A DNA stretch of 41,316 nt from the NCBI GenBank assembly GCA_020721965.1, contig DYLS01000039.1:1-41316 (forward strand), read 5' to 3'. Numbering within the stretch: position 1 is the stretch's first letter; every line of letters begins with the position of its first letter. A program made the position numbers and the translations under genes. Of the stretch, positions 16,397 to 25,659 are shown in pieces. Source of the DNA: Blastopirellula marina (GTDB lineage Bacteria; Planctomycetota; Planctomycetia; Pirellulales; Thermoguttaceae). The notes under the pieces were generated by a model, which worked only from the letters and a program-made list of their open reading frames with translations, was not told where the DNA came from and did not search any database.

Positions 16397-17076
16397 TCAC
16401 CCAGGGCGAAATCCTTCAAACGGCGAAGCAGGAGCGGCCTATTTCGCGGGGCACCAACGGAACCGGCTGGCGGGGGAACCGCTGGCTCGTGCGGATCGCA
16501 CCGCGTGGAAACGCCCGCAAAATTGGGAAGCTCTTCCCAAAGCGACGCCTGCTCCCCCCGCGGAAAAACACGCACGATAGCGCACTCCCGACCGAATCGC
16601 TCCACCAACAGCGGAATCTTTTCCGGTTCCACCAGGACGGGAAGCACCGTGCCAGCGAAGGGGCGCTGCACCAAGACCAGCTCGAAGCTTTCTCCCCGCG
16701 GAAAATCTCCTACCTCTGAGGAACCGAGGATCAGAAGGTGCTGCCTGGACGCCCACATTCGGCCGATCGCATCCCCAGTGGCCCACGCTTGCCGAATCGG
16801 AATCAAAATGTAGTCGCCCCGACTGTGCAGAAGCCCCAAACGCAGGGCCTCGAACCTGCCCCGAGGCTGCGATGGCGTGATCAAGCGGATTTGCGGGTAG
16901 CGCTGCGCGTACTCCTCCGCAATCTCCGCCGAGGCGTCGCGCGAGGCGTCATCCACCAGAATCAATTCCCAGTGCGGCGTCAGATCAGGCAACGTCTCGA
17001 TCAACTCGGGCAAACGCGAGCCCAGCACCCCCTGACAATTCCGAAATGCCAATAAAATCGATAGGGAAACGGACAA
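16393..17076 (-). CDS. Glycosyltransferase family 2-like protein, possibly non-catalytic
   Basis: The N-terminal half is a GT-A fold of the GT2 type: SVSLSILLAFRN, then WELILVDDASRDAS and a helix leading to GRFEALRLGLLHSRGDYIL. At the place where GT2 enzymes carry the metal-binding DxD (commonly DAD), this protein reads PIRQAW. Sugar transfer in the normal way is therefore doubtful. The C-terminal half is not recognised. TTG 17076 is taken as the start because AAGGAG lies 7 bases upstream. The product of 227 residues is short for GT2. It overlaps the next gene by 4 bases (GTGA), suggesting a two-gene operon of partly degenerate enzymes. Confidence 0.7.
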   Translation of the reverse strand: MSVSLSILLAFRNCQGVLGSRLPELIETLPDLTPHWELILVDDASRDASAEIAEEYAQRYPQIRLITPSQPRGRFEALRLGLLHSRGDYILIPIRQAWATGDAIGRMWASRQHLLILGSSEVGDFPRGESFELVLVQRPFAGTVLPVLVEPEKIPLLVERFGRECAIVRVFPRGEQASLWEELPNFAGVSTRCDPHEPAVPPPAGSVGAPRNRPLLLRRLKDFALGE

Positions 17077-17690
17077 CGGAAGGCTCCTTCTGATGCGGCA
17101 CGACGCCACGTCGTCGCGGCGGCCTTGCCCAACCAAACTGCACGGCTGCAATGAGAACGCTTCCCTACGTCAAGCTCTGCCGGACCGTACGACAGCTTCT
17201 CGTAAGGCTCTTCGTCGCCAATCTCGCCGAGAGTCTAGCAAAGTTCAGATGCATCGCTTGGTGCGGCTTGAGCGGCTAGCAATCGAGCGAACGGCTATGC
17301 CGCAAAGAAGGGTCTTGCTATTACCGCAGATTATTCATCGCGCATGACCGTGGGCATCGACCGAGCGTCAGGCTGACCGCAACGTCAGGCAACCCAAGCT
17401 CAAGAGCCGTGCCACGCCTCGCGGCCCGACCGCGGACGCACGACCCGTCCCCACATCCCCCGCCGGGCGAGGTGGAATAGGACGCAGACGCTTCCAACAG
17501 GGGAACCGTTCACGTATGGCCCCATGCGTAAAACGTGGTATTTTCACCATCCGTGTGACAACAACGCGGCGCTCGTACCCGCCGATTGCTCAAGAGAACC
17601 AATTGCACAAGAGAACCACAAGACGTTGTAGTCGAGGCGTCGCGACGCCACCAATCCTCCGTGAACGGTCACTAAATCCGTGAACGGCTA
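17077..17690. other. Intergenic region downstream of coxD
   Basis: About 610 bases without a convincing gene; an open frame of 84 codons at 17093-17347 has no ribosome site or protein-like pattern. A 17-base tandem duplication CAAGAGAACCAATTGCA lies at 17591-17617, and the coxD stop array lies at 17661-17699. A promoter for the glycosyltransferase gene must lie near 17080-17250, but none was identified. Confidence 0.45.
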
Positions 17691-17699
17691 CTAAACAGG
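17661..17699 (-). repeat. Two 19-base tandem units at the coxD stop codon
   Basis: GTGAACGG recurs at 17661 and 17680. On the minus strand the units read TTTAGTAGCCGTTCACGGA and TTTAGTGACCGTTCACGGA. The first contains the coxD TAG, and the second repeats it outside the gene. Confidence 0.75.
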
Positions 17700-18032
17700 A
17701 TTCTCCACGGCCGATTGAATCTCGGGTTGATACTGTCTGGTATCCAGCAGCGTTAAACCCAAAAACAGCGTCAGGAAGAGCAGGCCCACAACAAAGATCA
17801 GGGCATTGAAGGGATGGTCGTATCGAAGATGCATGAAATACAGGGCGACCAGCGTGGCCTTGACCGCAGCGATGCCCATGGCGATGAAAAGGTTGGCCGA
17901 ACCAAGATCGACCCAAGTCGCCGCGACCGTGATCACGGTCAGCGCGATGAGGGCGGCAAAGACCGCCACAAGCGTACCCAAGGGGACCACATGCCCAAAA
18001 CCCTCTTCGTGATGCGATTCCGCCGCGTTCAT
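17691..18032 (-). CDS. coxD: Cytochrome c oxidase subunit IV-type small membrane protein
   Basis: This 113-residue protein has three membrane segments: LGTLVAVFAALIALTVITVA, LFIAMGIAAVKATLVALYFM and ALIFVVGLLFLTLFLGLTLL. The second ends in MHLRYD, the usual signature of the prokaryotic oxidase subunit IV (COX4_pro). It would be a non-catalytic subunit of the caa3 oxidase. ATG 18032 starts MNAAESHHEEGFGHVVPLG; upstream codons lack subunit IV character. It is the last gene of the respiratory locus, 370 bases after coxC, with a long tandem array between. Confidence 0.88.
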   Translation of the reverse strand: MNAAESHHEEGFGHVVPLGTLVAVFAALIALTVITVAATWVDLGSANLFIAMGIAAVKATLVALYFMHLRYDHPFNALIFVVGLLFLTLFLGLTLLDTRQYQPEIQSAVENPV

Positions 18033-18255
18033 GCTTGTACCTGATTCGATCGATCCACGATTTACCAACCTGATGCTACAGCGCTGGGTTGTTATCAACA
18101 TTTTGTCGTGATAGGAAACAACGCATTGCAACGTATGGTGGCCGCATCATGCAGGTACACGGACCTTGCGCTGTAGGACTAAGTTGACCTGGCTGCCGCA
18201 TTCAGCCGCACATCTCCGTACCGCCGGACCGTTCTGCCTCGCGCTTTCCTCCGCC

Positions 18256-18415
18256 CCGACCTTTTACGAATCAAGCCGAAGGTTGATGAATCAAGCCGAA
18301 CTTTGATTGATCAACCCGAAGGTTCGTGCATCGACCCGAGCTTTCATGAATCGATCCGATCTGCAATAAATCAAAACGAGCTTCCATGAGTCCATCCGAA
18401 CTTTAATGAATCAAA
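18256..18415 (-). repeat. Eight degenerate 20-base tandem units beginning in the coxC stop codon
   Basis: On the minus strand the unit consensus is TTGATTCATGAAAGTTCGGG. The first unit, TTGATTCATTAAAGTTCGGA, encodes Leu-Ile-His-stop, the end of CoxC. Seven further units follow head to tail without spacers, to about 18256. Identity between units ranges from roughly 60 to 90 percent. The array fills nearly half of the coxC-coxD gap; no gene or other feature is seen in the rest (18033-18255). Confidence 0.9.
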
Positions 18416-19245
18416 TAGAGTAGCGGAAATAAGAAGATCCAGACCAAGTCCACCAGATGCCAATAGAGACCCACGTAATCGACGGGGCCGAAGTAGAACC
18501 GGTGGAAATCGCCGCGGACAGCGCGGACCAGAAGCCAGGTGATGGCCCCAATGCCACCGATGACATGGAGGGCGTGCAGCCCCGTCATGGCGAAATAGAT
18601 GCTGAAAAAGGCCCCCACCAGTCGGGGGGCATCCGCTGAGACCGCCTCGCTGGAGGTCACCTGCTGTAGGAGGTACGTGGGCGCCTGCTCCGGGGTAGAG
18701 GGCGTTGGCTCGCCGCCGATGCCCGATTCCACCCCGCCCGGCTCGACGGCCCCTTTCGGCCCCTCCGCCGGCTCGCCATGGTGGGCCGGGTGATAGCGTC
18801 CCGCCCACAACAGCCCGTGCTCCCACTTCTGACGATATTCGACGCACTTGACGCCCAAGAATACGAAGGCGCAAAGAAGCGTCACCCCCAGCAGGACAAT
18901 CAGCGCCCGGCGCTGCTCCAATTGGGCGGCGCGCACCGCCAGCGCCATGGTCAAACTGCTGAAAATCAAAACGGCCGTATTCAAGGCCCCCAGATTCTTG
19001 TCCAGAAAGTGATGGGCATAGACAAAGACCTCCGGGTGATTTCCCCGATATACCGCGTAAGCGCAGAACAACCCACTGAAAAACAGAATCTCTGTGAGCA
19101 AAAATACCCAGACCCCCAGCTTACCCGCGTCGAATTGTTGCTCGGCCGAATCGAAATGATGCGCCACATAAGCGGGGTGTTCGTGGTGCTCTCCCTCACT
19201 CTCGACAAGAGCGCTCGGGGTGACAAGGGCACTGGAATTGTTCAT
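18403..19245 (-). CDS. coxC: Cytochrome c oxidase subunit III with extended hydrophilic loop
   Basis: Subunit III stabilises the haem-copper oxidase core in the inner membrane. The 280-residue product shows the family stretch [17 protein letters not shown] with the conserved Glu, [12 protein letters not shown], and the late segments [19 protein letters not shown] and [22 protein letters not shown]. Start ATG 19245 (MNNSSAL). Residues about 151-208 form a Gly/Pro/Glu-rich hydrophilic insertion ([12 protein letters not shown] onward), not typical of the family, between the third and fourth segments. It lies 77 bases after coxA, so they are cotranscribed. Confidence 0.95.
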   Translation of the reverse strand: MNNSSALVTPSALVESEGEHHEHPAYVAHHFDSAEQQFDAGKLGVWVFLLTEILFFSGLFCAYAVYRGNHPEVFVYAHHFLDKNLGALNTAVLIFSSLTMALAVRAAQLEQRRALIVLLGVTLLCAFVFLGVKCVEYRQKWEHGLLWAGRYHPAHHGEPAEGPKGAVEPGGVESGIGGEPTPSTPEQAPTYLLQQVTSSEAVSADAPRLVGAFFSIYFAMTGLHALHVIGGIGAITWLLVRAVRGDFHRFYFGPVDYVGLYWHLVDLVWIFLFPLLYLIH

Positions 19246-19322
19246 GGCCTGCCTACAATCCGAATCGGGGTCAACTGCTAATCGCATGAATTGGGAAGTC
19301 GTCGGCCTTTATCGGCCTCTTT

Positions 19323-21152
19323 TCACGCCAAACCTAGCGGTACGCCGTAGTAGGCGCCCGTCTTGTTGTCGTATTCCAAATCATCCAGGTAATAGGGATC
19401 GTATCCCTCGCTGAGCACGGGCGGTCGCAGGAAGTTTTCCTTGGGCGGTGGTGAGGAGGTTTGCCATTCCAGGGTGGCGGCGCCCCAGGGGTTCGCTGGC
19501 GCCGGGCGTCCTCGCCACAACGAGTGCGCGAGGCAAACGGCCACGGTCAGGAACCCGATCAAGGTCAAAAACGCCCCCGCCGTCGACAGCAGGTTCAATC
19601 CCGCGAACTCCGGGTGACGATCCAAAAGCAGCGAGTAATCGAAATAGCGGCGCGGCATACCGCGGCTTCCCAGCACGAACTGCGGGAAGAAGGTCAGATT
19701 CATGCCCAGGAAAACGGCCACGGCACCGAGCCGCCCCAGCGTATCGTTGAACATTTTTCCGGTCATCTTGGGCCACCAGTAATGCAGCCCTCCTAAAAAC
19801 GCCACCAACGTGCCGCCAAACATCACATAGTGGAAATGGGCGACGACGAAATAGGTGTCGTGCAGGTGCACGTCGGTGCTCAATGCCCCCAGGAAAAGCC
19901 CGGTCAGCCCGCCAATCCCGAATAGAAATAGAAACGCCAAGGCATAGCACATTGGCGTCTGGAGCGAGATCGAACCTTTATACATGGTGGCCAACCAATT
20001 GAAGACCTTGATGGCCGACGGTATGGATACGCTGAAGGTCAAGGCGCTGAAGATCATGCTGGCCAGCCGCGATTGGCCGCTAGTGAACATGTGATGCCCC
20101 CACACCAAAAAGCCCAGCAAGGCGATGGCCACGCTGGAGAAGGCAATGAAACGGTAGCCGAAAATATGCTTGCGACTGAACGTGGAGATCAGCTCGCTGA
20201 CTACGCCCATGCCCGGCAGAATCATGATGTAGACCGCGGGATGGGAATAGAACCAGAAGAAGTGCTGGAAGAGCACGGGGTCGCCCCCCAGCTTGGGATC
20301 GAAGATCCCCAACCCCAGCAGCTTTTCCGCTGCCACGAGCAGCAGGGTGATTCCGAGCACGGGGGTCGCCAAGACCTGAATCACGGCCGTGGCATACAGC
20401 GACCAGACGAAAAGGGGCATTTTGAACCAGCTCATGCCCCTCGCCCGAAGCATGTGCACCGTGGCGATGAAATTGACACCCGTGAAGATCGAACTGAAGC
20501 CAAGAATGAACGCGCCCAGAGCGGCCGTCACCACCCGGGTGTCGGTCGTCGTGCTGTAGGGCGTGTAGAACGTCCAGCCGGTATCCAGGCCGCCGGTCGC
20601 CAACACCGCCAGGAAAAAGATCGCACCGATGACCCAAAGGTGAAAGCTGGCCAGGTTCAGCCGCGGGAAGGCCACGTCCTTGGCACCCAGCATGAGCGGC
20701 AACACGAAATTCCCCAAGGCCGCCGGAATGCCCGGAATAATCACCAGGAAGATCATGATCGCCCCGTGCAGTGTGAATGCCTGGTTGTATTGACGCGGCG
20801 TCAAAAGATAGCGCTTTGGCGTTTCCTGGACCGCGCTGGCAGCGGTGGCCGCCTCGCTCTCGGCAGCCAAGGCCGCTACCGCATCTTGTCCCGCCGTCGC
20901 CTGCGGGGCCACAGTCGCCACCGGTTCTGGATTCGATGCCGTGGGCACCGCCGACGATCCCCCGTGCGTCAAGCCGGGAATCGCCAAATGCGTACGGATG
21001 GCCAGGGCAAACAGGCCGCCCAAAAAGAGCGAGGCCACAATCCCCACCAAATACATCACGCCGATCCGCTTGTGATCGAGCGTAAATATCCACGACCCAA
21101 TGCCGCGATCGGCATGCAAATAATCGACGGAGCCAGAAGCTGGACTATTCAT
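19323..21152 (-). CDS. coxA: Cytochrome c oxidase subunit I, A2-type haem-copper oxidase
   Basis: This catalytic subunit reduces oxygen to water and pumps protons. Ligands read from the sequence are His129 (low-spin haem), His304 of FYSHPAVY with the cross-linking Tyr308 (CuB), His353 and His354 in WGHHMF (CuB), and His439 and His441 in [11 protein letters not shown]. Where A1 oxidases have Glu in GHPEV, this protein has the Tyr-Ser pair Y302-S303, the mark of A2-type proton pumps such as Rhodothermus caa3. Residues about 61-112 are an Ala/Pro/Thr-rich insertion in the first outside loop. ATG 21152 begins [15 protein letters not shown]. Length 609. It sits between coxB and coxC. Confidence 0.97.
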   Translation of the reverse strand: MNSPASGSVDYLHADRGIGSWIFTLDHKRIGVMYLVGIVASLFLGGLFALAIRTHLAIPGLTHGGSSAVPTASNPEPVATVAPQATAGQDAVAALAAESEAATAASAVQETPKRYLLTPRQYNQAFTLHGAIMIFLVIIPGIPAALGNFVLPLMLGAKDVAFPRLNLASFHLWVIGAIFFLAVLATGGLDTGWTFYTPYSTTTDTRVVTAALGAFILGFSSIFTGVNFIATVHMLRARGMSWFKMPLFVWSLYATAVIQVLATPVLGITLLLVAAEKLLGLGIFDPKLGGDPVLFQHFFWFYSHPAVYIMILPGMGVVSELISTFSRKHIFGYRFIAFSSVAIALLGFLVWGHHMFTSGQSRLASMIFSALTFSVSIPSAIKVFNWLATMYKGSISLQTPMCYALAFLFLFGIGGLTGLFLGALSTDVHLHDTYFVVAHFHYVMFGGTLVAFLGGLHYWWPKMTGKMFNDTLGRLGAVAVFLGMNLTFFPQFVLGSRGMPRRYFDYSLLLDRHPEFAGLNLLSTAGAFLTLIGFLTVAVCLAHSLWRGRPAPANPWGAATLEWQTSSPPPKENFLRPPVLSEGYDPYYLDDLEYDNKTGAYYGVPLGLA

Positions 21153-21318
21153 AACACTCTCTACTACAATCTGCTCACAACGTTACGGCACGAATTTACG
21201 AATATGCAAACCACTACTTTTTGTCGAATAACACTGAACTCACAATCGTTCCACGGATCAGGTACGCGACGCTATTCGAGTCGTTCCATGTGTGCTGCCA
21301 TGAGTGTCGATCACAGCA

Positions 21319-22611
21319 TCACGGCGAACTGCCCGGCCTGCCAGCTGGGTTCGTTTCCGCAGCGGGGGCCGCAGCGTGGCCTTGGCTCGGCACGATTGAA
21401 GCGCCGCCGTCGTTTTGCCCATCGTTCCCCGGTGCTTGAGGTTTCTTTGCGGATTGCCGTTCCTCTGCGGCTTGCGGCTTCTCTACGGGTTGCGGTTTCT
21501 CTACGGGTTGCGGTTTCTCTGGGGCTTGCGGGGACGACGGGGCTGCCTTTTCGCCGCCCGGTTGCGACGGCTTTTCGCCGCCCGGCTGGGCCGCCTCATC
21601 CGCATGCTGATCACTCAAGGATTTTATAAAAGCGATCAGTGCGGCGACTTTATCTTCGTCGAGCAACCCCTGATACGGCGGCATCTGTGGCGGATAACCC
21701 GCCACGATCTTGGCATCTGGAACCAAGATAGATTCACGGAGGTAATTCTCATCCGCCAGCGCGGAGCTTCCGTCCGCGAATTGCACCTGCTCGCCGTATA
21801 CGTTCTTGAAACTGGGGCCGACCTTGCGGGTACCATCCAGCGAATGGCACTGGGCGCAGCCCTGCCGTTGATAAAGAATTCGCCCCGCCTCGACGGGCGT
21901 CAGGTTCTTCAAAAAGTTCGAAGCCTCTTCCAGCCACTTCTCGAATTGGCCCGGCTCGTGAACCACCACCTCCGCCAGCATGGCCGAATGGTTATCGCCA
22001 CAATACTCCGCGCAAAGCAGCGGATAAGTCCCCGGTTTGATCGCATGGAACCACGTACTGGTATACCGGCCGGGCACCAAGTCCATCTTCAACCGAAAGG
22101 CTGGAATGAATAGGCTGTGGATCACGTCCCGACTGCTCATTACCAACCGGACCGGCCGATCGACCGGGACATGCAGGTTTCCGTCCACACAGCCGGTGGG
22201 GTAGGTAAAGAACCATTTCCACTTTTGGCCCGTCACGCGGATCTCGTAGGCATCCGGCGGCGCGGTCCGCATCTCCATGTAACCGTTGAATCCGACCGCA
22301 AAGATATAAATCACAATGCACAGTGGAACAAACGTCCAGAATAACTCCAAGGCGGTGTTATGACTGGGGGCCTTCTCGGCGTGGATTCGTGTATCGCGAC
22401 GGCGATAGAGGATCAGAAAAACCGTCATCAAGACCACGATCAACCCGAAAAAGAAGGCCGAAATATAAAAGATGGCCTGGAAAAGATAGTCCGTATAATG
22501 AGCCGTCGTGGAAGCGGGATCGGGGAGCCAGAAGGTTCCTCCGGCCTGGGCCAGGGGTAGCCCCGCGATGGCCAAGGCCACTCGCGGCAGACCCTTTCTT
22601 GTTCTTCGCAT
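21319..22611 (-). CDS. coxB: Cytochrome c oxidase subunit II fused to cytochrome c (caa3 type)
   Basis: This subunit receives electrons through its own haem c and passes them by CuA to subunit I. After a signal-like start it has two membrane segments (about 42-68 and 90-108), then a cupredoxin domain. CuA ligands are His165 (DVIHSLF), Cys200 and Cys204, His208 and Met211 in CAEYCGDNHSAM. The aromatic GQKWKWFF entry patch is at 128-135. The fused cytochrome c has CAQCH (252-256). The last 90 residues are a Pro/Lys/Gln/Glu tail built from repeats (VEKPQP); five 18-base coding units lie at about 21443-21532. ATG 22611 is chosen for its signal sequence, but GGAGG lies only 1 base away, so the ATG at 22716 (+35 residues) remains possible. 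Confidence 0.95.
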   Translation of the reverse strand: MRRTRKGLPRVALAIAGLPLAQAGGTFWLPDPASTTAHYTDYLFQAIFYISAFFFGLIVVLMTVFLILYRRRDTRIHAEKAPSHNTALELFWTFVPLCIVIYIFAVGFNGYMEMRTAPPDAYEIRVTGQKWKWFFTYPTGCVDGNLHVPVDRPVRLVMSSRDVIHSLFIPAFRLKMDLVPGRYTSTWFHAIKPGTYPLLCAEYCGDNHSAMLAEVVVHEPGQFEKWLEEASNFLKNLTPVEAGRILYQRQGCAQCHSLDGTRKVGPSFKNVYGEQVQFADGSSALADENYLRESILVPDAKIVAGYPPQMPPYQGLLDEDKVAALIAFIKSLSDQHADEAAQPGGEKPSQPGGEKAAPSSPQAPEKPQPVEKPQPVEKPQAAEERQSAKKPQAPGNDGQNDGGASIVPSQGHAAAPAAETNPAGRPGSSP

Positions 22612-22821
22612 TCCTCCAGGCCGAGCAGTCGCAGCGCGCGAAGGGGTCCTGGAAGCAGCGGCTTCACTTGCCCTGTGCTTGCGGCAACCGGTTGTGAATC
22701 GTAAATCGCTGTTCATGGATGCTGCGAAAATCCTTCGCCCACGTATACTTCCATCCCTTTCCCGATGCCTCTGCCCGCCCTGCCTGCACTATTTTGCGGT
22801 TCGTCTCAATGGTGGTTTCCC

Positions 22822-23754
22822 TCAACGCGGATTGCGGTCAAGGGGCTGCGCCGAAGACGACTCTGACCCGCTTCTCGCGGCTGGCGCCGATTCTGATCCG
22901 TCCCCAGGGATATTCGTGCTGCCCGCCCCTCGGAGGCGGTCCCACGCCCACCACGTCCCCAGAACCACGCCAAAAACAGCCAGGGTCAGCGCTGCGCCAA
23001 TCTGCATGATCCGCCAGGCGGCCAGCGTGTAGCTGCCGCGTGTGGGATCAAAATGCATGCAGAACATCAAGATCCGGTCCACCGTGGTACCGATCTTGCC
23101 TTCCGCGGCTTCCAGCAAGGCGAGCCGCAACGTCTGGACCGGATAATCCACCCCGTACAGATAGCGTGAGACACGCCCGTCGGGCGTGCAGACCATGATC
23201 ACGGCCACATGCACGTACTGCTTTTCCTTGGGGTCATAGCGATAGAAAAAGCCCACCGTATTGGCCAGCTTCTTGATATTCTGCTCGCTTCCGGTCAAAA
23301 AGACCCAATGGTCCGCCCCCGGCACCCGATAGCTCTTCATGTATTTCGTCTTGGTGGCCGCCGCCCGAGCCACCGTCTCCTCGGGATTGATGCTGACCGT
23401 GACCACACGGTACTTTTCCCCCATCGGCCAGTCCAATCGCTCCAAGCCCTCGAACAAACCATTCAGTTGTAGGTGACAAAGCTTGGGGCAGTTCGAGTAG
23501 TTGAGCGTGAGGATGACCGGCAATTCGCCGTCGAAATAGTCTCTCAAACGAACGTTTTCGCCTTCGGCCGACACAAACGACAGATCGAGCGGCAGGGGGC
23601 GGTCGAGGTGTTCCTCCACGCCCACGCCTTCCATCGCATCGGGGGCGGTCTCGGCGATTTGGGCGGGCAGCCAGCGTCCGCAAGGGAGCGCAAACAGAGC
23701 CCCCAGCGCCGCCGCCAAGATCCCGAATCGCCTCTGCCGATATTTCGCGTTCAT
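22822..23754 (-). CDS. sco: SCO1/SenC-family copper chaperone for the oxidase CuA site
   Basis: This thioredoxin-fold copper protein delivers copper to, or reduces, the CuA site of CoxB. The copper ligands are Cys89 and Cys93 in NYSNCPKLCH and His182 in YVHVAVIMV. The signal anchor is at about 8-28, and a second membrane segment lies near 270-290 (IGAALTLAVFGVVLGTWWAW), so the domain would be tethered at both ends. Length 310 is longer than classical SCO (about 200), owing to the C-terminal segment and its Ser/Gly-rich tail. It lies between the ActF/small protein genes and coxB, as in other ACIII-caa3 loci. Confidence 0.92.
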   Translation of the reverse strand: MNAKYRQRRFGILAAALGALFALPCGRWLPAQIAETAPDAMEGVGVEEHLDRPLPLDLSFVSAEGENVRLRDYFDGELPVILTLNYSNCPKLCHLQLNGLFEGLERLDWPMGEKYRVVTVSINPEETVARAAATKTKYMKSYRVPGADHWVFLTGSEQNIKKLANTVGFFYRYDPKEKQYVHVAVIMVCTPDGRVSRYLYGVDYPVQTLRLALLEAAEGKIGTTVDRILMFCMHFDPTRGSYTLAAWRIMQIGAALTLAVFGVVLGTWWAWDRLRGAGSTNIPGDGSESAPAARSGSESSSAQPLDRNPR

Positions 23755-23894
23755 GGCCTCAACCTCGCTTTTCGTGCCCGGGATGGATCAACAGGCCCAG
23801 CCTCCGCTCGCGTGCCGGTCAAGCCAGCCATCGATCGCTTCCTAGCTTATTCTACGGCGTGCCCGACAAACGGAGCGATCTCCCAAATCCCCTT

Positions 23895-24323
23895 TCACGG
23901 TTGCTGCTTTTCTGAAGGCGGTTCCACCGGAGCTTGTGGCGATGGCGACTTGACGGTTGGCCCCGCCTCAGGCGTCCCACCCGCGGCGGAATTCGGGGGC
24001 GTGGGGCGACTCACCGGGCGACCGGACACTTCGCGGACCGGCTTTCCCGCTTGCAATTCCGCCACTACTCGCGCCATGGCCGTGGTGATCGGCAGGCTTC
24101 CCGGCTCCGTCCCCTGGGGCGGAACCGGCAGCTTCAGGCGTGCCTCTTGATCGGCCCGCACCCCCGTCCACTCCGCGGGTGGGACCTGCCGATCCCTCGC
24201 CTCCCGCGCCGACACCCAGCGGAGATACGCCACCTGCAACAAGATGATGATGGCAAAGACGATCAGCGTCCCGATGAAGCCGATCAGTGCCACCGTGGAT
24301 GTATTGATATCGCGTTCTGCCAT
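23895..24323 (-). CDS. Small single-pass membrane protein of the ACIII-oxidase locus
   Basis: The 142-residue product has one N-terminal membrane segment (VALIGFIGTLIVFAIIILLQ), then a Pro-rich hydrophilic domain containing PITTAMARVVAELQAGK and a Pro/Ser/Glu tail. No haem or metal motif is present. Its position, 67 bases after actF and upstream of sco, suggests an accessory or assembly protein of the complex III-oxidase supercomplex. I recognise no named family. ATG 24323 starts MAERDINTSTVAL. Confidence 0.72.
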   Translation of the reverse strand: MAERDINTSTVALIGFIGTLIVFAIIILLQVAYLRWVSAREARDRQVPPAEWTGVRADQEARLKLPVPPQGTEPGSLPITTAMARVVAELQAGKPVREVSGRPVSRPTPPNSAAGGTPEAGPTVKSPSPQAPVEPPSEKQQP

Positions 24324-24390
24324 GGGGGATTCGTCTCAAATAAAACGGTTCGGGCGTGCGTGTGGGGAAGCTGGGGCCTGGCCGTCTGGC

Positions 24391-25659
24391 TCACGTGTTT
24401 TCGAAATGCAAAGCCTCCGCAAGTCGCGGGTCGCGCAACGGCACAGGAGGGGCCGCCGCGACGCGATCGAGCACTGTCGCGGAAAATACCAACAGCCCAC
24501 CGGCTGCCGTCAACACATCGATCCCGTTGAAACCTAAAAAGCCCGGGTTCGCCTTCGGCATCACCATCCAATACATATCCAACCAATGAAACACCAACAG
24601 CCAGATGGACCAAAAGGCCAGGGTGAACGTGTTTCGTTTTGCCGCGCGGGACATCAGCCCCAGCATGGGCACGAACAAGTGCCCAAGGATCAGGGCAATC
24701 GAAACGCCCACCCAGCCAGCGGTCTGGCGCGGCACGTAGTATTGCGTTTCCTCGGGAATGTTGGCGTACCAAATCAGCATGTACTGCGAAAAGGCGATGT
24801 AGCCCCAGAAAACGACGAAGCCGAATAGCAGCTTTCCCAGATCGTGGAGGTGTTCGACCGTGACCAGATGGGTATCGATCTGCCCCGTACCGCGAAGCAA
24901 CAACAACAAGAGGATCAGGCCGGCCGTGCCGCCCACGATGGCACCCGAAAAATAGTACAAACCGTAGATGGTGCTGAACCATTGCGGCGTCAGCGACATC
25001 AACCAGTCGACGGCGGCTACGGTCACGGTCAAGGCATAAAGCAGCAAGGCCGGACCGCTCCAACGCTCCATAGTCCGCGTCAAATCCGGGTCGCCCGTAG
25101 CGTCCTGAAGCAACGACATTTTGCGGTAGAATCGTGCCAGCATCCACCACGCTGCCAGGCACAGGATGGCGCGAACGGTAAAGAAGGGGACGTTCAAATA
25201 GATCGCCTTGTGCCGCAGCAGCTCGTCCTCCATCACGGTTTGCCGATTGATCCAAGGATAGAGCGCATCGCTGCCGAGCAAGACGGGCAAGCCAATCGGC
25301 AGAAACAAAAGGATCAACAGGGGAAACGTGCCAGCCAGGGCCTCGGCCGATCGACGCACGGTGACGCTCCAGCCCGCCCGCGTCGCATGTTGCAAAATGA
25401 CGAAAAACAAAGCGCCCAGGGCGATACTCAGAATCCAAACGAATTGCGTGAGATAGGCGTGAAAGAAGTACCCGCGGCCTTGAGGCTGAAGGAATGCCAG
25501 GCCGAAGCCGGCAGCCAGGCAGACCACGCCCGCAATCCCCAGACGGCTGACCCAGGCCTTGATGGCCTGCGGCGGGGCCGCGACCACGCTCACCGTTTCA
25601 TGCCCGGCGTTGCTTCCCTGCCCGGCGCTTGCTGTTTCAGTCGAATTGATGTTGTCCAT
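24391..25659 (-). CDS. actF: Alternative complex III subunit ActF (membrane quinol:cytochrome c oxidoreductase subunit)
   Basis: A polytopic inner-membrane protein of 422 residues with about 10 hydrophobic segments, related to ActC/NrfD in fold. Recognisable stretches are PWINRQTVMEDELLRHKAIYLN, SGPALLLYALTVTVAAVDWLMSL and FSQYMLIWYANIPEET, which are typical of ActF. It would help form the quinone site or proton path. Its ATG (25659) lies inside the end of the actD-actE gene, with a 23-base overlap, so translation is coupled. The following small gene is 67 bases away. Confidence 0.93.
   Translation of the reverse strand: MDNINSTETASAGQGSNAGHETVSVVAAPPQAIKAWVSRLGIAGVVCLAAGFGLAFLQPQGRGYFFHAYLTQFVWILSIALGALFFVILQHATRAGWSVTVRRSAEALAGTFPLLILLFLPIGLPVLLGSDALYPWINRQTVMEDELLRHKAIYLNVPFFTVRAILCLAAWWMLARFYRKMSLLQDATGDPDLTRTMERWSGPALLLYALTVTVAAVDWLMSLTPQWFSTIYGLYYFSGAIVGGTAGLILLLLLLRGTGQIDTHLVTVEHLHDLGKLLFGFVVFWGYIAFSQYMLIWYANIPEETQYYVPRQTAGWVGVSIALILGHLFVPMLGLMSRAAKRNTFTLAFWSIWLLVFHWLDMYWMVMPKANPGFLGFNGIDVLTAAGGLLVFSATVLDRVAAAPPVPLRDPRLAEALHFENT

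Noticed and set aside
17093-17347. Open frame of 84 codons in the gap downstream of coxD
   Set aside because: Arg-rich, no start signal, no pattern.
20073-21629. Open frame of 518 codons antisense to coxA and coxB
   Set aside because: Charged, low-hydrophobicity shadow of membrane protein codons; coxA on the other strand has every ligand.
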